The notes under the pieces: generated by a model
The model's database searches: none
What the model was told of the DNA's origin: nothing
Seen by the model: the letters and a program-made list of their open reading frames with translations, nothing else
NCBI GenBank assembly: GCA_016706565.1
Contig: JADJJI010000013.1
Location: 62,001-126,000, forward strand
Direction of reading: 5' to 3'
Source of the DNA: Piscinibacter sp.
GTDB taxonomy: Bacteria; Pseudomonadota; Gammaproteobacteria; Burkholderiales; Burkholderiaceae_C
DNA length: 64,000 nucleotides
Shown: in pieces, positions 16,584 through 26,366 of the stretch
Numbering within the stretch: the stretch's first letter is position 1
Layout of the letters: every line of letters begins with the position of its first letter
Translations under genes and position numbers: made by a program

Positions 16584-17351
16584 ATGACGAGCGCCGGGCA
16601 TCCCGACTGGCTGCAGCCTGACTGGCACGCGCCCGGTGTGGGCGCGCTGATGACGACACGCCACGGCGGCATCAGCCAGGGGCCGTTCTCTGGCATGAAC
16701 ATTCGTGGCGGGCTGGGCGACGACCCGGCCGCGGTGGCGCACAACCAGGCCCTGCTGGCAGCCGCCATCGGCGCGCGACCTGTCTACCTGGATCAGGTGC
16801 ACGGCCGCGGCGTGGTGCGGCTCACGCCGGAGCTCGTCGGCCACGTGCCGCAGGCCGACGCCAGCGTCTGCACCGAGCCCGGACTGGCCTGCACGGTGCA
16901 GGTGGCCGATTGCCTGCCGGTGCTCTTCGCGGCGCCGGGTGCGCGCGGCGTGGCCGGCGCGCATGCCGGTTGGCGCGGTCTCTCGGCGGGCGTGTTGCAG
17001 GCGACCGTCGAGGCCCTGTGCGAGGCGGCGGCCTGCGCGCCCGCCGAAGTGCAGGCCTGGCTGGGCCCGTGCATCGGGCCGCGCCGTTTCGAAGTCGGAG
17101 CCGACGTGCTGCGAGCCTTCGGCGCCGACGCGTCGGACGCGAGCGCTGCCTGCTTCCGCCCGCATGCGCCGGGCAAGTGGATGGCCGACCTGGCCGGCCT
17201 GGCCCGGCAGCGGCTGCGGGCGGCGGGTGTGACGCAGCTCAGTGGCGGCGACTGGTGCACCGTCGAGGAGGCTTCAAGGTTCTTTTCGTTCCGGCGCGAC
17301 GGCGTCACCGGCCGCATGCTCGCCGCCATCTGGCTGGAGCGGCGCAGCTGA
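16584..17351 (+). CDS. pgeF: Purine nucleoside phosphorylase/polyphenol oxidase family protein PgeF (YfiH)
   Basis: 255 residues of the YfiH/laccase-domain family. Characteristic zinc-site motifs are present: LDQVHGRG, CTVQVADCLPV and GAHAGWRGLSAGV, plus the late WLGPCIGPRRFEVG. Members hydrolyse or phosphorolyse purine nucleosides, and YfiH has been linked to cytoplasmic peptidoglycan editing. The gene begins 6 bp after the GST stop, so it is likely in the same transcript. Its last 78 bp are overlapped by a small convergent gene. Confidence 0.9.
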   Translation: MTSAGHPDWLQPDWHAPGVGALMTTRHGGISQGPFSGMNIRGGLGDDPAAVAHNQALLAAAIGARPVYLDQVHGRGVVRLTPELVGHVPQADASVCTEPGLACTVQVADCLPVLFAAPGARGVAGAHAGWRGLSAGVLQATVEALCEAAACAPAEVQAWLGPCIGPRRFEVGADVLRAFGADASDASAACFRPHAPGKWMADLAGLARQRLRAAGVTQLSGGDWCTVEEASRFFSFRRDGVTGRMLAAIWLERRS

Positions 17352-17552
17352 CGCGGCTGGCACTTGCTCCCGGGCGATGCGCAGGCGGCGCCGCGACGGC
17401 GTTCCCAGGATGTAAAGCACGATGGACAGCGGCAACACGCCATAGAGCAGGAAGGTGAAGACCGCACCGAGCACGGTCCCATTCGGCGCCGTGGCCTCTG
17501 CGACGGCCATCATCAGCACAACGTAACCCCAGGCGATCGCAACGAGATACAT
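17274..17552 (-). CDS. Small membrane protein of unknown function
   Basis: 92 residues from ATG 17552. There are two clear membrane segments (about residues 3-20 and 30-55, including GAVFTFLLYGVLPLSIVLYI). A basic RRRLRIAREQ stretch and a polar tail follow. I do not recognise a named family; I have the impression that similar proteins sit next to phaC in related bacteria, which is unverified. Its 3' end overlaps the convergent pgeF gene by 78 bp. A longer frame reaching 17699 would run antisense into phaC and is not favoured. Coding status is supported by the hydrophobic pattern, not by a recognised domain. Confidence 0.6.
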   Translation of the reverse strand: MYLVAIAWGYVVLMMAVAEATAPNGTVLGAVFTFLLYGVLPLSIVLYILGTPSRRRLRIAREQVPAASAAPLQPDGGEHAAGDAVAPERKEP

Positions 17553-17665
17553 GGTTCTTACCGAATGGTGAAATGCACTGTCATTATGTGGTAAGCTTCG
17601 CGCGGTAAAAACGCACGCTACAAGAACAGATTCACCGGATCCGAAGCATCCGTGAGGAGACTTAC

Positions 17666-19390
17666 ATGAAAGCCACTTCCCGCGCCGCGACCGGGGCATT
17701 CACGCCCACTGATCCAGCCGACGCCGCCAAGGCCTTCGGCTCGACTGTCGGCGAGATCTGGAAGTCGATGTCGGGGCTGAATCTGCCTCTGCCCGTGGTG
17801 TCGAAGCTGCAGGCCAACTACTTGCAGCAGGCCACCGATCTGTGGAACCTGAACCTGCGCGAAGCCAACCCCGACGCGGCCGCTGCGCCAAAGGCCGCCG
17901 ACAAGCGCTTCGCCGCACAGGAATGGGCCAAGAACCCGGCCAGCGCCTACATCGCGCAGATGTACCTGCTCAACGCGCGCACGCTGATGGAGATGGCCGA
18001 CGCCGTCGAAGGCGACGCCAAGACCAAGCAGCGCATCCGCTTCGCCGTTCAGCAGTGGGTGGATGCGGCCTCGCCGAGCAACTACCTCGCGCTGAACCCG
18101 GAAGCGCAGCGCAAGGCGCTCGAAACCAAGGGCGAGAGCATCGGCCAGGGCCTCAAGCACCTGTGGAATGACATCCAGCAGGGCCACCTGTCGCAGACCG
18201 ACGAGAGCGTCTTCGAGGTCGGCCGCAACGTGGCCACGACCGAAGGTGCCGTCGTATTCGAGAACGAGCTGTTCCAGCTCATCGAATACAAGCCGCTGAC
18301 GGCCAAGGTCTACGAGCGGCCCGTGCTGTTCGTGCCGCCGTGCATCAACAAGTACTACATCATGGATCTGCAGCCGGAGAACTCGCTGATCCGCTACACG
18401 GTCGAGCAGGGCCATCGCCTGTTCGTCATCAGCTGGCGCAATGCCGACGAGAGCATCGCGCAGTACACCTGGGATCAGTACATCGAGGATGCGGCGATCC
18501 GCGCCATCCGCGAGGTGCAGGACATCACCGGCAGCGAGCAGCTCAACACGCTTGGCTTCTGCGTCGGCGGCACGATTCTCGCCACCGCGCTGTCGGTGCT
18601 CGCCGCGCGAGGCGAGCAGCCGGCCACCAGCGTGACGCTGCTGACCACGCTGCTGGACTTTTCCAACACCGGCGTGCTCGACCTGTTCATCGACGAAACG
18701 ATGGTGCAGATGCGCGAGATGACGCTCGGCCCCCAGAGCCCCGGCGGCGGCAGCCTGCTCAAGGGGCAGGAGCTCGCCTCCACCTTCAGCTTCCTGCGTC
18801 CGAACGACCTGGTCTGGAACTACGTCGTCGGCAACTACCTGAAGGGCGAGACGCCGCCGCCGTTCGACCTGCTGTACTGGAACAGCGACAGCACCAACCT
18901 GCCCGGGCCGATGTACTGCTGGTACCTGCGCAACACCTACCACGAGAACAACCTGGCCAAGCCCGGCAAGGTGACGGTGTGCGGCGAGAAGATCGACCTC
19001 GGGGCCATCAAGGCGCCGACCTACGTCTATGCCTCGCGCGAAGACCACATCGTGCCCTGGGACGGTGCGTACCAGAACACCCAGGTGCTCACCGGCGCCA
19101 AGGGCAAGATCCGCTTCGTGATGGGCGCCTCGGGCCACATCGCCGGCGTGATCAACCCGCCGGCCAAGGGCAAGCGCAGCCACTGGATCGGCACCACGAA
19201 TGCCGTTCCGGCCGACCCGAAGGAATGGTTCGCCAAGGCCAAGGAGCACCCGGGTAGTTGGTGGACCGACTGGGCCGCCTGGCTGAAGTCCCACGCCGGC
19301 AAGCAGATCGCTGCGCCCAAGGGCTATGGAAACCGCAGCCACAAGGCCATCGAGCCCGCCCCGGGCCGCTACGTCAAGCAGAAAGCCTGA
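17666..19390 (+). CDS. phaC: Class I poly(R)-hydroxyalkanoate synthase
   Basis: 574 residues. An N-terminal PhaC domain (about 70-240) precedes an alpha/beta-hydrolase catalytic domain. The lipase-like box GFCVGG places the nucleophile at Cys299. Asp460 (REDHIVP) and His491 (GASGHIAG) complete the triad. Length and the lack of a PhaE partner fit class I, which polymerises 3-hydroxybutyryl-CoA onto granules. GAGGAG sits just upstream of ATG 17666. phaA and phaB follow on the same strand, giving the classic phaCAB order for PHB from acetyl-CoA. Granule-associated phasin and phaR genes are not in the window. Confidence 0.97.
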   Translation: MKATSRAATGAFTPTDPADAAKAFGSTVGEIWKSMSGLNLPLPVVSKLQANYLQQATDLWNLNLREANPDAAAAPKAADKRFAAQEWAKNPASAYIAQMYLLNARTLMEMADAVEGDAKTKQRIRFAVQQWVDAASPSNYLALNPEAQRKALETKGESIGQGLKHLWNDIQQGHLSQTDESVFEVGRNVATTEGAVVFENELFQLIEYKPLTAKVYERPVLFVPPCINKYYIMDLQPENSLIRYTVEQGHRLFVISWRNADESIAQYTWDQYIEDAAIRAIREVQDITGSEQLNTLGFCVGGTILATALSVLAARGEQPATSVTLLTTLLDFSNTGVLDLFIDETMVQMREMTLGPQSPGGGSLLKGQELASTFSFLRPNDLVWNYVVGNYLKGETPPPFDLLYWNSDSTNLPGPMYCWYLRNTYHENNLAKPGKVTVCGEKIDLGAIKAPTYVYASREDHIVPWDGAYQNTQVLTGAKGKIRFVMGASGHIAGVINPPAKGKRSHWIGTTNAVPADPKEWFAKAKEHPGSWWTDWAAWLKSHAGKQIAAPKGYGNRSHKAIEPAPGRYVKQKA

Positions 19391-19483
19391 CGAATATCGC
19401 TTGATGCCGCCACGGCGAAGCGCGACAGTGCGAACCGTGGCCCGCTTCCACCTCGAACCGTTTCATTGCAGGAGACTTTTCCC

Positions 19484-20665
19484 ATGACCACTGACATCGT
19501 GATCGTCGCCGCCGCCCGCACCGCCGTCGGCAAGTTCGGCGGCACGCTCGCTTCGACCCCCGCACCCGAACTCGGCGCCGCCGTGATCGCCGAACTGCTC
19601 AAGCGCGCGAAGCTCTCGGGCGACCAGATCGGCGAGGTCATCCTCGGCCAGGTGCTGCAGGCCGGTGCCGGCCAGAACCCGGCGCGCCAGTCGGTCATCA
19701 AGTCGGGCCTGCCCAACCATGTGCCCGCGATGACCATCAACAAGGTCTGCGGCTCGGGCCTGAAGGCGGTGATGCTGGGCGCGCAGGCCATCCGCGACGG
19801 CGACAGCGAGATCGTCATCGCCGGCGGCCAGGAGAACATGAGCGCCGCCCCGCACGTGCTGCTGAACTCGCGCGACGGCCAGCGCATGGGCGACTGGAAG
19901 CTCGTCGACACGATGATCGTCGACGGCCTGTGGGACGTCTACAACCAGTACCACATGGGCATCACGGCCGAGAACGTGGCCAAGAAGTTCGGCGTGACGC
20001 GCGAGGCGCAGGATGCGCTGGCGCTGGCCAGCCAGCAGAAGGCTGCCGCGGCGCAGGAAGCCGGCCGCTTCAAGGACGAGATCGTTCCGTTCAGCATCGC
20101 GCAGAAGAAGGGTGACCCGATCGTCTTCGCCAACGACGAGTTCCTGAACCGCAAGACCAGCGCCGAAGGCCTGGCCGGCCTGCGCCCCGCCTTCGACAAG
20201 GCCGGCAGCGTGACCGCCGGCAACGCCTCGGGCCTGAACGACGGCGCCGCCGGCGTGGTGGTGATGAGCGCGAAGCTCGCCGACAAGCTGGGCCTGACGC
20301 CGCTGGGACGCATCGCTTCCTATTCTTCGGCCGGCCTCGACCCGGCCACCATGGGCATGGGCCCGGTGCCGGCCAGCCAGCGCGCGCTGCAGCGTGCCGG
20401 CTGGAAGGCCGCCGACCTCGACCTGCTCGAGATCAACGAAGCCTTCGCCGCACAGGCCTGCGCCGTGCACCAGGAGATGGGCTGGGACACCAGCAAGGTC
20501 AACGTGAACGGTGGCGCCATCGCCATCGGCCACCCGATCGGCGCGTCCGGCTGCCGCATCCTCGTCACGCTGCTGCACGAGATGCAGCGCCGCAATGCGA
20601 AGAAGGGCATCGCCTCGCTGTGCATCGGCGGCGGCATGGGCGTGGCGCTGACGATCGAGCGCTGA
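19484..20665 (+). CDS. phaA: Acetyl-CoA C-acetyltransferase (beta-ketothiolase)
   Basis: 393 residues, the normal biosynthetic thiolase length. The acyl-accepting cysteine is Cys89 in NKVCGSGLKAV. The C-terminal catalytic motifs are GHPIGASGCRI (His) and the CIGGGMGVAL cysteine near residue 380. It condenses two acetyl-CoA to acetoacetyl-CoA, the first step of PHB synthesis. ATG 19484 was chosen because AGGAG lies 10 bp upstream and the protein then starts MTTDIVIVAAARTAVG as in the family. The gene lies 93 bp after phaC and 41 bp before phaB. Confidence 0.97.
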   Translation: MTTDIVIVAAARTAVGKFGGTLASTPAPELGAAVIAELLKRAKLSGDQIGEVILGQVLQAGAGQNPARQSVIKSGLPNHVPAMTINKVCGSGLKAVMLGAQAIRDGDSEIVIAGGQENMSAAPHVLLNSRDGQRMGDWKLVDTMIVDGLWDVYNQYHMGITAENVAKKFGVTREAQDALALASQQKAAAAQEAGRFKDEIVPFSIAQKKGDPIVFANDEFLNRKTSAEGLAGLRPAFDKAGSVTAGNASGLNDGAAGVVVMSAKLADKLGLTPLGRIASYSSAGLDPATMGMGPVPASQRALQRAGWKAADLDLLEINEAFAAQACAVHQEMGWDTSKVNVNGGAIAIGHPIGASGCRILVTLLHEMQRRNAKKGIASLCIGGGMGVALTIER

Positions 20666-20706
20666 AGCATTCCATACACAAGACGATTTCAACCAGGAGA
20701 AGACAA

Positions 20707-21444
20707 ATGGCTCAGAAGATTGCGTACGTGACGGGCGGCATGGGTGGCATTGGCACCTCGATGTGCCAGCGCCTGCACAAGGACGGTTTCAAGGTCATCG
20801 CCGGCTGCGGCCCGAGCCGCGACCACGTGAAGTGGATCGGCGAGCAGAAGGCCCTGGGCTACACGTTCTACGCGTCGGTGGGCAACGTCGGCGACTGGGA
20901 TTCGACCGTGGCGGCCTTCGAGAAGGTCAAGGCCGAGCATGGCCCGGTCGACGTGCTGGTGAACAACGCCGGCATCACGCGCGACGGCATGTTCCGCAAG
21001 ATGAGCCGCGCCGACTGGGACGCGGTGATCGAGACCAACCTGACCAGCCTGTTCAACGTCACCAAGCAGGTGATCGACGGCATGCTGGAGCGCGGCTGGG
21101 GCCGCATCATCAACATCAGCTCGGTCAACGGCGAGAAGGGCCAGTTCGGCCAGACCAACTACTCGGCCGCCAAGGCCGGCATGCACGGCTTCACGATGGC
21201 GCTGGCGCAGGAAGTGGCCAACAAGGGCGTCACGGTGAACACCGTGAGCCCGGGCTACATCGCCACCGACATGGTCAAGGCGATCAAGCAGGAAGTGCTG
21301 GACAAGATCGTCTCTGGCATCCCGGTCAAGCGCCTGGGCACGCCGGAAGACATCGCCTCCATCGTGTCGTGGGTGGCATCGGACGAATCCGGCTTCGCGA
21401 CCGGAGCCGACTTCTCGGTCAACGGCGGCTTGCACATGGGCTGA
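20707..21444 (+). CDS. phaB: Acetoacetyl-CoA reductase
   Basis: 245 residues, a short-chain dehydrogenase. The nucleotide-binding glycine motif is TGGMGGIGTSMC, the NNAG motif is present, and the catalytic Tyr152/Lys156 pair lies in NYSAAKAG after a conserved serine stretch (INISSVNG). It reduces acetoacetyl-CoA to (R)-3-hydroxybutyryl-CoA with NADPH, feeding PhaC. The initiator ATG 20707 follows AGGAG by a standard gap, and the frame upstream has no family sequence. It is the last gene of the operon, followed by a strong hairpin terminator. Confidence 0.97.
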   Translation: MAQKIAYVTGGMGGIGTSMCQRLHKDGFKVIAGCGPSRDHVKWIGEQKALGYTFYASVGNVGDWDSTVAAFEKVKAEHGPVDVLVNNAGITRDGMFRKMSRADWDAVIETNLTSLFNVTKQVIDGMLERGWGRIINISSVNGEKGQFGQTNYSAAKAGMHGFTMALAQEVANKGVTVNTVSPGYIATDMVKAIKQEVLDKIVSGIPVKRLGTPEDIASIVSWVASDESGFATGADFSVNGGLHMG

Positions 21445-21467
21445 TCGCGGTCACGCGACTCGCCTCG

Positions 21468-21493
21468 AGCCCGGCCTTCGCGCCGGGCTTTTT
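21468..21493. terminator. Rho-independent terminator after phaB
   Basis: AGCCCGG pairs with CCGGGCT across an 8-base loop, followed by TTTT. The hairpin lies 23 bp after the phaB stop and just before the 3' end of the convergent YitT gene at 21503, so it may serve both strands. Confidence 0.85.
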
Positions 21494-21502
21494 CATGCCG
21501 GC

Positions 21503-22117
21503 TCAGAACGCGACGTAGCGCCCTGGCCGGTGGTTCAGCGCCAGTGTGAGGTTCAGTGCCAGCGCGCCGGCGATCGACATCAGGATGCGCTGCGGCTCCA
21601 CCATCGCCAGCGAGGCGACGAGGATGGCGCCATCGATGCCCATCTGCACCCAGCCGGCGCGCCAGCCGAAGCGCTTCTGCAGCACCAGCACGAGGATGTT
21701 CAACCCGCCCAGGCTGGCATGGTGGCGGAACAGCACGAGGAATCCCGCGCCCATCAACAGCCCGCCGGCGATGGCCGCAAACCACGGGTCGAGCACGGCG
21801 AAGCCGGCCCAGCGCGGCACCGCTGTCGTGAGTGCCGACAGCAGCGTCACCGCGGCGAAGGTCTTCAGCGTGAAGCTGCGTCCCATCGCCCGCCACGCGA
21901 GCAGGTAGAAGGGCAGGTTGATGACGAAGAACAGCGGGCCGAAGCCGACGCCGGTGGCGTAGTGCGCGAGGAACGCGACGCCGGCCGTGCCACCGGTGAG
22001 CAGCCCGGCGTGGCTGAACATCGCCACGCCGAAAGCGATGAACAGCGTGCCGGTGACGAAGGCCAGCGCGTCGTCGTACCAGGCGTGGCGCAGCGCGCCT
22101 TCTCCGGCGCCGCTCAT
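21503..22117 (-). CDS. YitT family (DUF161) membrane protein
   Basis: 204 residues with about five hydrophobic segments. The family-typical stretch is AMFSHAGLLTGGTAGVAFL, followed by GPLFFVINLPFYLLAWR and HHASLGGLNILVL. YitT proteins are integral membrane proteins, some annotated as possible 5xTM transporters; the substrate is unknown. The C-terminal DUF2179 domain found in many YitT proteins is absent. Its start overlaps the stop of the DUF2788 gene by 4 bp (ATGA), so the two are coupled. Confidence 0.85.
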   Translation of the reverse strand: MSGAGEGALRHAWYDDALAFVTGTLFIAFGVAMFSHAGLLTGGTAGVAFLAHYATGVGFGPLFFVINLPFYLLAWRAMGRSFTLKTFAAVTLLSALTTAVPRWAGFAVLDPWFAAIAGGLLMGAGFLVLFRHHASLGGLNILVLVLQKRFGWRAGWVQMGIDGAILVASLAMVEPQRILMSIAGALALNLTLALNHRPGRYVAF

Positions 22118-22332
22118 TCGACGATGCCGGAGATGAAGAACTTGATCAGCCCCTTGGCCGCGAAGCCGACCAGCCCTACGCCCAGGCCCAGCAGCAGCAC
22201 GAAGGTGCCGAACTTGCCGGCTTTCGACTCGCGCGCAAGCTGCAGGATGATGAACACCATGTAGAGCATGAACGCGCTGACCCCGAAGGTCAGCCCGAAC
22301 CAGGCGATCTGCTCCTCGGTGTAGCCGAACAT
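22114..22332 (-). CDS. DUF2788 small membrane protein
   Basis: 72 residues with two membrane segments (about 10-32 and 41-66). It starts MFGYTEEQIAWFGLTFGV, the pattern I associate with DUF2788. Function unknown. ATG 22332 is the first start that gives a compact membrane protein; the frame upstream is antisense to nothing convincing but lacks family sequence. It lies between the DUF2189 and YitT genes on the same strand, probably one transcript. Confidence 0.78.
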   Translation of the reverse strand: MFGYTEEQIAWFGLTFGVSAFMLYMVFIILQLARESKAGKFGTFVLLLGLGVGLVGFAAKGLIKFFISGIVE

Positions 22333-22346
22333 GCCGTGTCCCGGTC

Positions 22347-23135
22347 TCAGGGCCGCTCGGCCAGGCCGGAGGTGTCGACCAGGTCGCGGTAGGCGTGCCA
22401 GCTGGCGTGCGCGATCCACGGCACCACGACCACCAGCCCGAGCATCAGCGTGGCCATGCCCAGCAGCGTGAGGGCCATGATCAGGCCGGCCCACAGTGCC
22501 ATCGGCAGCGGGTTGTCCATCACCACGCGCCAGCTGGTGAACACCGCGGCGAGCACGCCGACCTCGCGGTCCAGCAGCAGCGGGATGGCCACCACGCTGG
22601 AGGCGAACACCGGTGCGGCGAGCAGCCCGCCCAGCGCCAGCCAGATCTCGAACAGATAGCCCTGATCGGCCAGCAGCACCACGCGCACGAAGTCCTGCGG
22701 ATTGCGCACCGGTGTCGGCGCGAGGCTGGTGATCAGCGAGGCCGAGGTCATCACCCAGCCGGTGCCGGCGAAGGCGAGCAGCACGCCGAACACCACCAGT
22801 CGCCCGTCGCGCGGCCGCCATGCGCGCAGCGAGACCGCCAGGTCGGCGCGGCCGCTGCGCTGCAGGGCTCGGCTCACGGCGTAGAGGCCGGTGGCGAGGA
22901 TCGGCGCGACGAGCAGGAAGCCGGAGAACGCACCGGACAGCAGCCAGAACTGGCTGCGCGCCGCCCAGAACAGCGCGGCACCGAACACGGCCAGCAGCAG
23001 GCCATGCAGCAGGCCGGGCAGCGGGCAGCGCATGAAATCTCGCCAGCCCGCGGCCAGCCAGCCCAGCGGCCGCAGGACAGGCACGGTGCGCGTGCCGAAA
23101 CGGCGGGACTCGACCAGGGCGGGGCTTTCGCGCAT
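22347..23135 (-). CDS. DUF2189 multi-pass membrane protein
   Basis: 262 residues with about six hydrophobic segments, including a GLLHGLLLAVFGAALFW start region and a Leu/Val-rich C-terminal helix (LMLGLVVVVPWIAHASWHAY). The length, the RDFMRCPLPGLLHG lead-in and the PWIAHASWHAYRDLVD ending match the DUF2189 family of inner-membrane proteins of unknown function. It is the first gene of a three-gene minus-strand group with DUF2788 and YitT. The 344-bp region upstream is shared with the divergent helicase gene. Confidence 0.82.
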   Translation of the reverse strand: MRESPALVESRRFGTRTVPVLRPLGWLAAGWRDFMRCPLPGLLHGLLLAVFGAALFWAARSQFWLLSGAFSGFLLVAPILATGLYAVSRALQRSGRADLAVSLRAWRPRDGRLVVFGVLLAFAGTGWVMTSASLITSLAPTPVRNPQDFVRVVLLADQGYLFEIWLALGGLLAAPVFASSVVAIPLLLDREVGVLAAVFTSWRVVMDNPLPMALWAGLIMALTLLGMATLMLGLVVVVPWIAHASWHAYRDLVDTSGLAERP

Positions 23136-23479
23136 GGGCGGCAGTGTGCCTGCGCCACCGTGCGCCGCTCTTGATCAAGGTCATGCGGGCTTGGCCGCGT
23201 GGTGCGGCGCAGCATCGAATCCGCAAACCGGCTACAATGCGCGGCTGCACTCGGAACGATCCGGGTGCATTCGTTCATCTCCTACGACCTCGTCTCGGAA
23301 ACGCCGCGCACCCTGCGCCGGCCGATTCACGAAACTCTCTCGCCTTTCAGGCTGGGGCAACGGTTGGCGGCGATGCCGTCGCTTCGACTGTTCCCTCGAA
23401 CGTTCCCCGCGACCTGTTCCGGTCGTCCCGCATGGACGGCCCGGCGGCGTTTTTCGTCGCCGAATTGCGAAAGAGAAAG
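23136..23479. promoter_or_regulatory. Divergent intergenic region and long helicase leader
   Basis: 344 bp without a supported gene. TACAAT at 23233-23238 is a good -10 for the plus-strand helicase but has no matching -35. If used, it gives a leader of about 235 nt. Long 5' leaders are common for cold-responsive DEAD-box helicase genes, so a structured regulatory leader is possible but not shown. The helicase frame stays open through this region yet has no family sequence. Confidence 0.4.
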
Positions 23480-24916
<1,437 letters not shown>

Positions 24917-24943
24917 AGCATCGATTCGGCACAGCAAGAACGA

Positions 24944-24970
24944 CGAAGGGCCCGCATTGCGGGCCCTTCG
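24944..24970. terminator. Bidirectional hairpin terminator
   Basis: CGAAGGGCCCGC pairs perfectly with GCGGGCCCTTCG over 12 bp with a 3-base ATT loop. It lies between the convergent helicase (stop 24916) and BON gene (stop 25003). There is no long U run on either side, but the A/T ends of the stem and the convergent setting support two-way termination. Confidence 0.75.
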
Positions 24971-25002
24971 TCCATCCGGGGTCGGTGCGGCGATTGTCGG
25001 GA

Positions 25003-25320
25003 TCAGCCACGCACGACGATGTCGTTCTTGACCAGCTTGACGCCGTTGACCTTGCGGGCAATGGCCTCGGCCGTCGACTTCTCCTGGCTGGACTTGGCGA
25101 AGCCCGACAGCAGCACGGTGCCGTTCAGCGTCTCGACGCTGATGGCGGCGGCATCGACCTCCTTGTTCTCGACCATGCGGGCCTTGACCTGCGTGGTGAT
25201 GGTGGAGTCGTCGATGTATTCGCCGACGGTGGACTGGCCGCGCGAGACGGCACAACCGGGCAGCGTGAACAGGGCAGCCGTTGCGACGGCGGTGGCGGCG
25301 AGGGTGGTACGGATCAGCAT
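25003..25320 (-). CDS. BON-domain lipoprotein (OsmY-like)
   Basis: 105 residues. A lipoprotein signal peptide ends in the lipobox LPGC (Cys23). One BON domain follows (about 37-105), with the typical STITTQVKARMVENKEV start and VLLSGFAKSSQEKSTAEAIA core. BON proteins such as OsmY and DolP sit in the periplasm or on the outer membrane and bind phospholipid. A good AAGGAG precedes ATG 25320. It is the last gene in the minus-strand stress group that starts near 26914. Confidence 0.9.
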   Translation of the reverse strand: MLIRTTLAATAVATAALFTLPGCAVSRGQSTVGEYIDDSTITTQVKARMVENKEVDAAAISVETLNGTVLLSGFAKSSQEKSTAEAIARKVNGVKLVKNDIVVRG

Positions 25321-25376
25321 GGGGATGCTCCTTTTGTGGTTGACGGACGGGAATGGGGAACGGTGGCCGGATCGGC

Positions 25377-25556
25377 TCAGGGCTTGCGGACCGCGCCGAT
25401 GCCCAGCAGGGCCAGCGCAACGAAGACCGCGAAGATGAGCAGCGCGATGACGAACAGCGCCTTGGCGATGCCGGCCGCACCGGCGGCGATGCCGGTGAAG
25501 CCGAGCAAGCCGGCGACGACGGCGATCACGGCGAAGATCAAGGCCCACTTCAACAT
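25377..25556 (-). CDS. DUF1328 (YtjA-like) membrane miniprotein, copy 1
   Basis: 59 residues from ATG 25556, preceded by GAGGAG. Two hydrophobic helices are joined by a small-residue turn; the core [17 protein letters not shown] is the DUF1328 signature. Function unknown; these miniproteins are often found in stress-induced envelope gene groups. A second, shorter copy lies at 26756-26914, and the two share FxGIAAxAAGIAK. Confidence 0.85.
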   Translation of the reverse strand: MLKWALIFAVIAVVAGLLGFTGIAAGAAGIAKALFVIALLIFAVFVALALLGIGAVRKP

Positions 25557-25597
25557 GACTTTCTCCTCTGAGATCGGCGTGAACCGATGAGATCACT

Positions 25598-25981
25598 CTA
25601 GGTGTCGCCTGCAGACGGCGGCATCGGCGTGCTGCCCGTCGCGATGTAGGACAAGGCCGCGTCCTGCGCGGCGGCCAGCAGCGCGGACAGCGGCAACTGC
25701 GACGCCAGCTGCGACGTCCATTGCGCGGCCAGGCGCGACAGCAGTGCCGACTCGCCGACAGCCCGCCACGGCTTGAACGCAACCAGGGCCGCACCGCCGG
25801 CGAAGGCTGTCGCGGCCAGCGCGAACGGGTGCTGCCGGGCCAGCGGCCGAAGCAGCGAATCGCCGGCATCGGCGGCCAGCGTCGCCCCGGCCGGCCACGC
25901 GCTGTGGCGGCCTTGCAGCTTGCCGGCCAGGCGTTGCCGCGAGGCCTGCAGGCGCTGAAGTGCAAGGGCCTGGTCGCTCAT
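25598..25981 (-). CDS. YqjK-like membrane-associated protein
   Basis: 127 residues. An N-terminal basic, Gln/Leu-rich helix (LQRLQASRQRLAGKLQG) is followed by a hydrophobic stretch near 53-70 and a Trp-containing segment. No strong family match comes to mind. Its place as third gene after a DUF883 protein and a holin-like membrane protein mirrors the E. coli yqjD-yqjE-yqjK order, and its layout fits YqjK. Its start overlaps the stop of the preceding gene by 4 bp. Confidence 0.65.
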   Translation of the reverse strand: MSDQALALQRLQASRQRLAGKLQGRHSAWPAGATLAADAGDSLLRPLARQHPFALAATAFAGGAALVAFKPWRAVGESALLSRLAAQWTSQLASQLPLSALLAAAQDAALSYIATGSTPMPPSAGDT

Positions 25982-26349
25982 GATTGCGCTGCGCTGCGCA
26001 GCAGCGCCAGGTCCGCGGCCCATTGCTCGCGCAGCACGGACGAACCGCGCTGCGCCCAGGCCCCGCGGGCGGCCTGGTGGCAGGCCAACGCGACCAGCAG
26101 AGGCAGCGCCGGCACCGCCACGAGCAGCCAGGGCACGGCCACGGTACCGACGGCCCACAGCATGAGTGCCACGCCCGCCAGCGTCAGACCGACCGCAGCG
26201 CAGGCCAGCGCGGCCAGCTGCAGCAGCGCGGCGCGCTGCCAGCGCCCGAGCACGTCGAGCGCTTCGCTGCTGGCCAGCTCGCCATAGGCTTGCAGGTGAT
26301 CGGCCAGCAGTGCCGGCTCGGAGGCGGCGAGGCGGAACAGCGGGTGCAT
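25978..26349 (-). CDS. Holin-like DUF1469/YqjE-type membrane protein
   Basis: 123 residues. A cytoplasmic N-terminal helix precedes two strong membrane segments (about 41-62 and 66-90, AVGTVAVPWLLVAVPALPLLVALA). A basic amphipathic tail follows. Size, topology and neighbours fit the phage-holin-like YqjE family (DUF1469), membrane proteins of unknown role that are not true phage holins. It is flanked by the DUF883 gene upstream and the YqjK-like gene downstream, with which it overlaps by 4 bp. Confidence 0.7.
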   Translation of the reverse strand: MHPLFRLAASEPALLADHLQAYGELASSEALDVLGRWQRAALLQLAALACAAVGLTLAGVALMLWAVGTVAVPWLLVAVPALPLLVALACHQAARGAWAQRGSSVLREQWAADLALLRSAAQS

Positions 26350-26366
26350 GCCGTGGGCTCCGTCGC

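Noticed and set aside
25640-25665. Third TGTAGG-type element
   Set aside because: TGTAGG occurs here but the second half does not match and the site lies inside a coding sequence far from a start.
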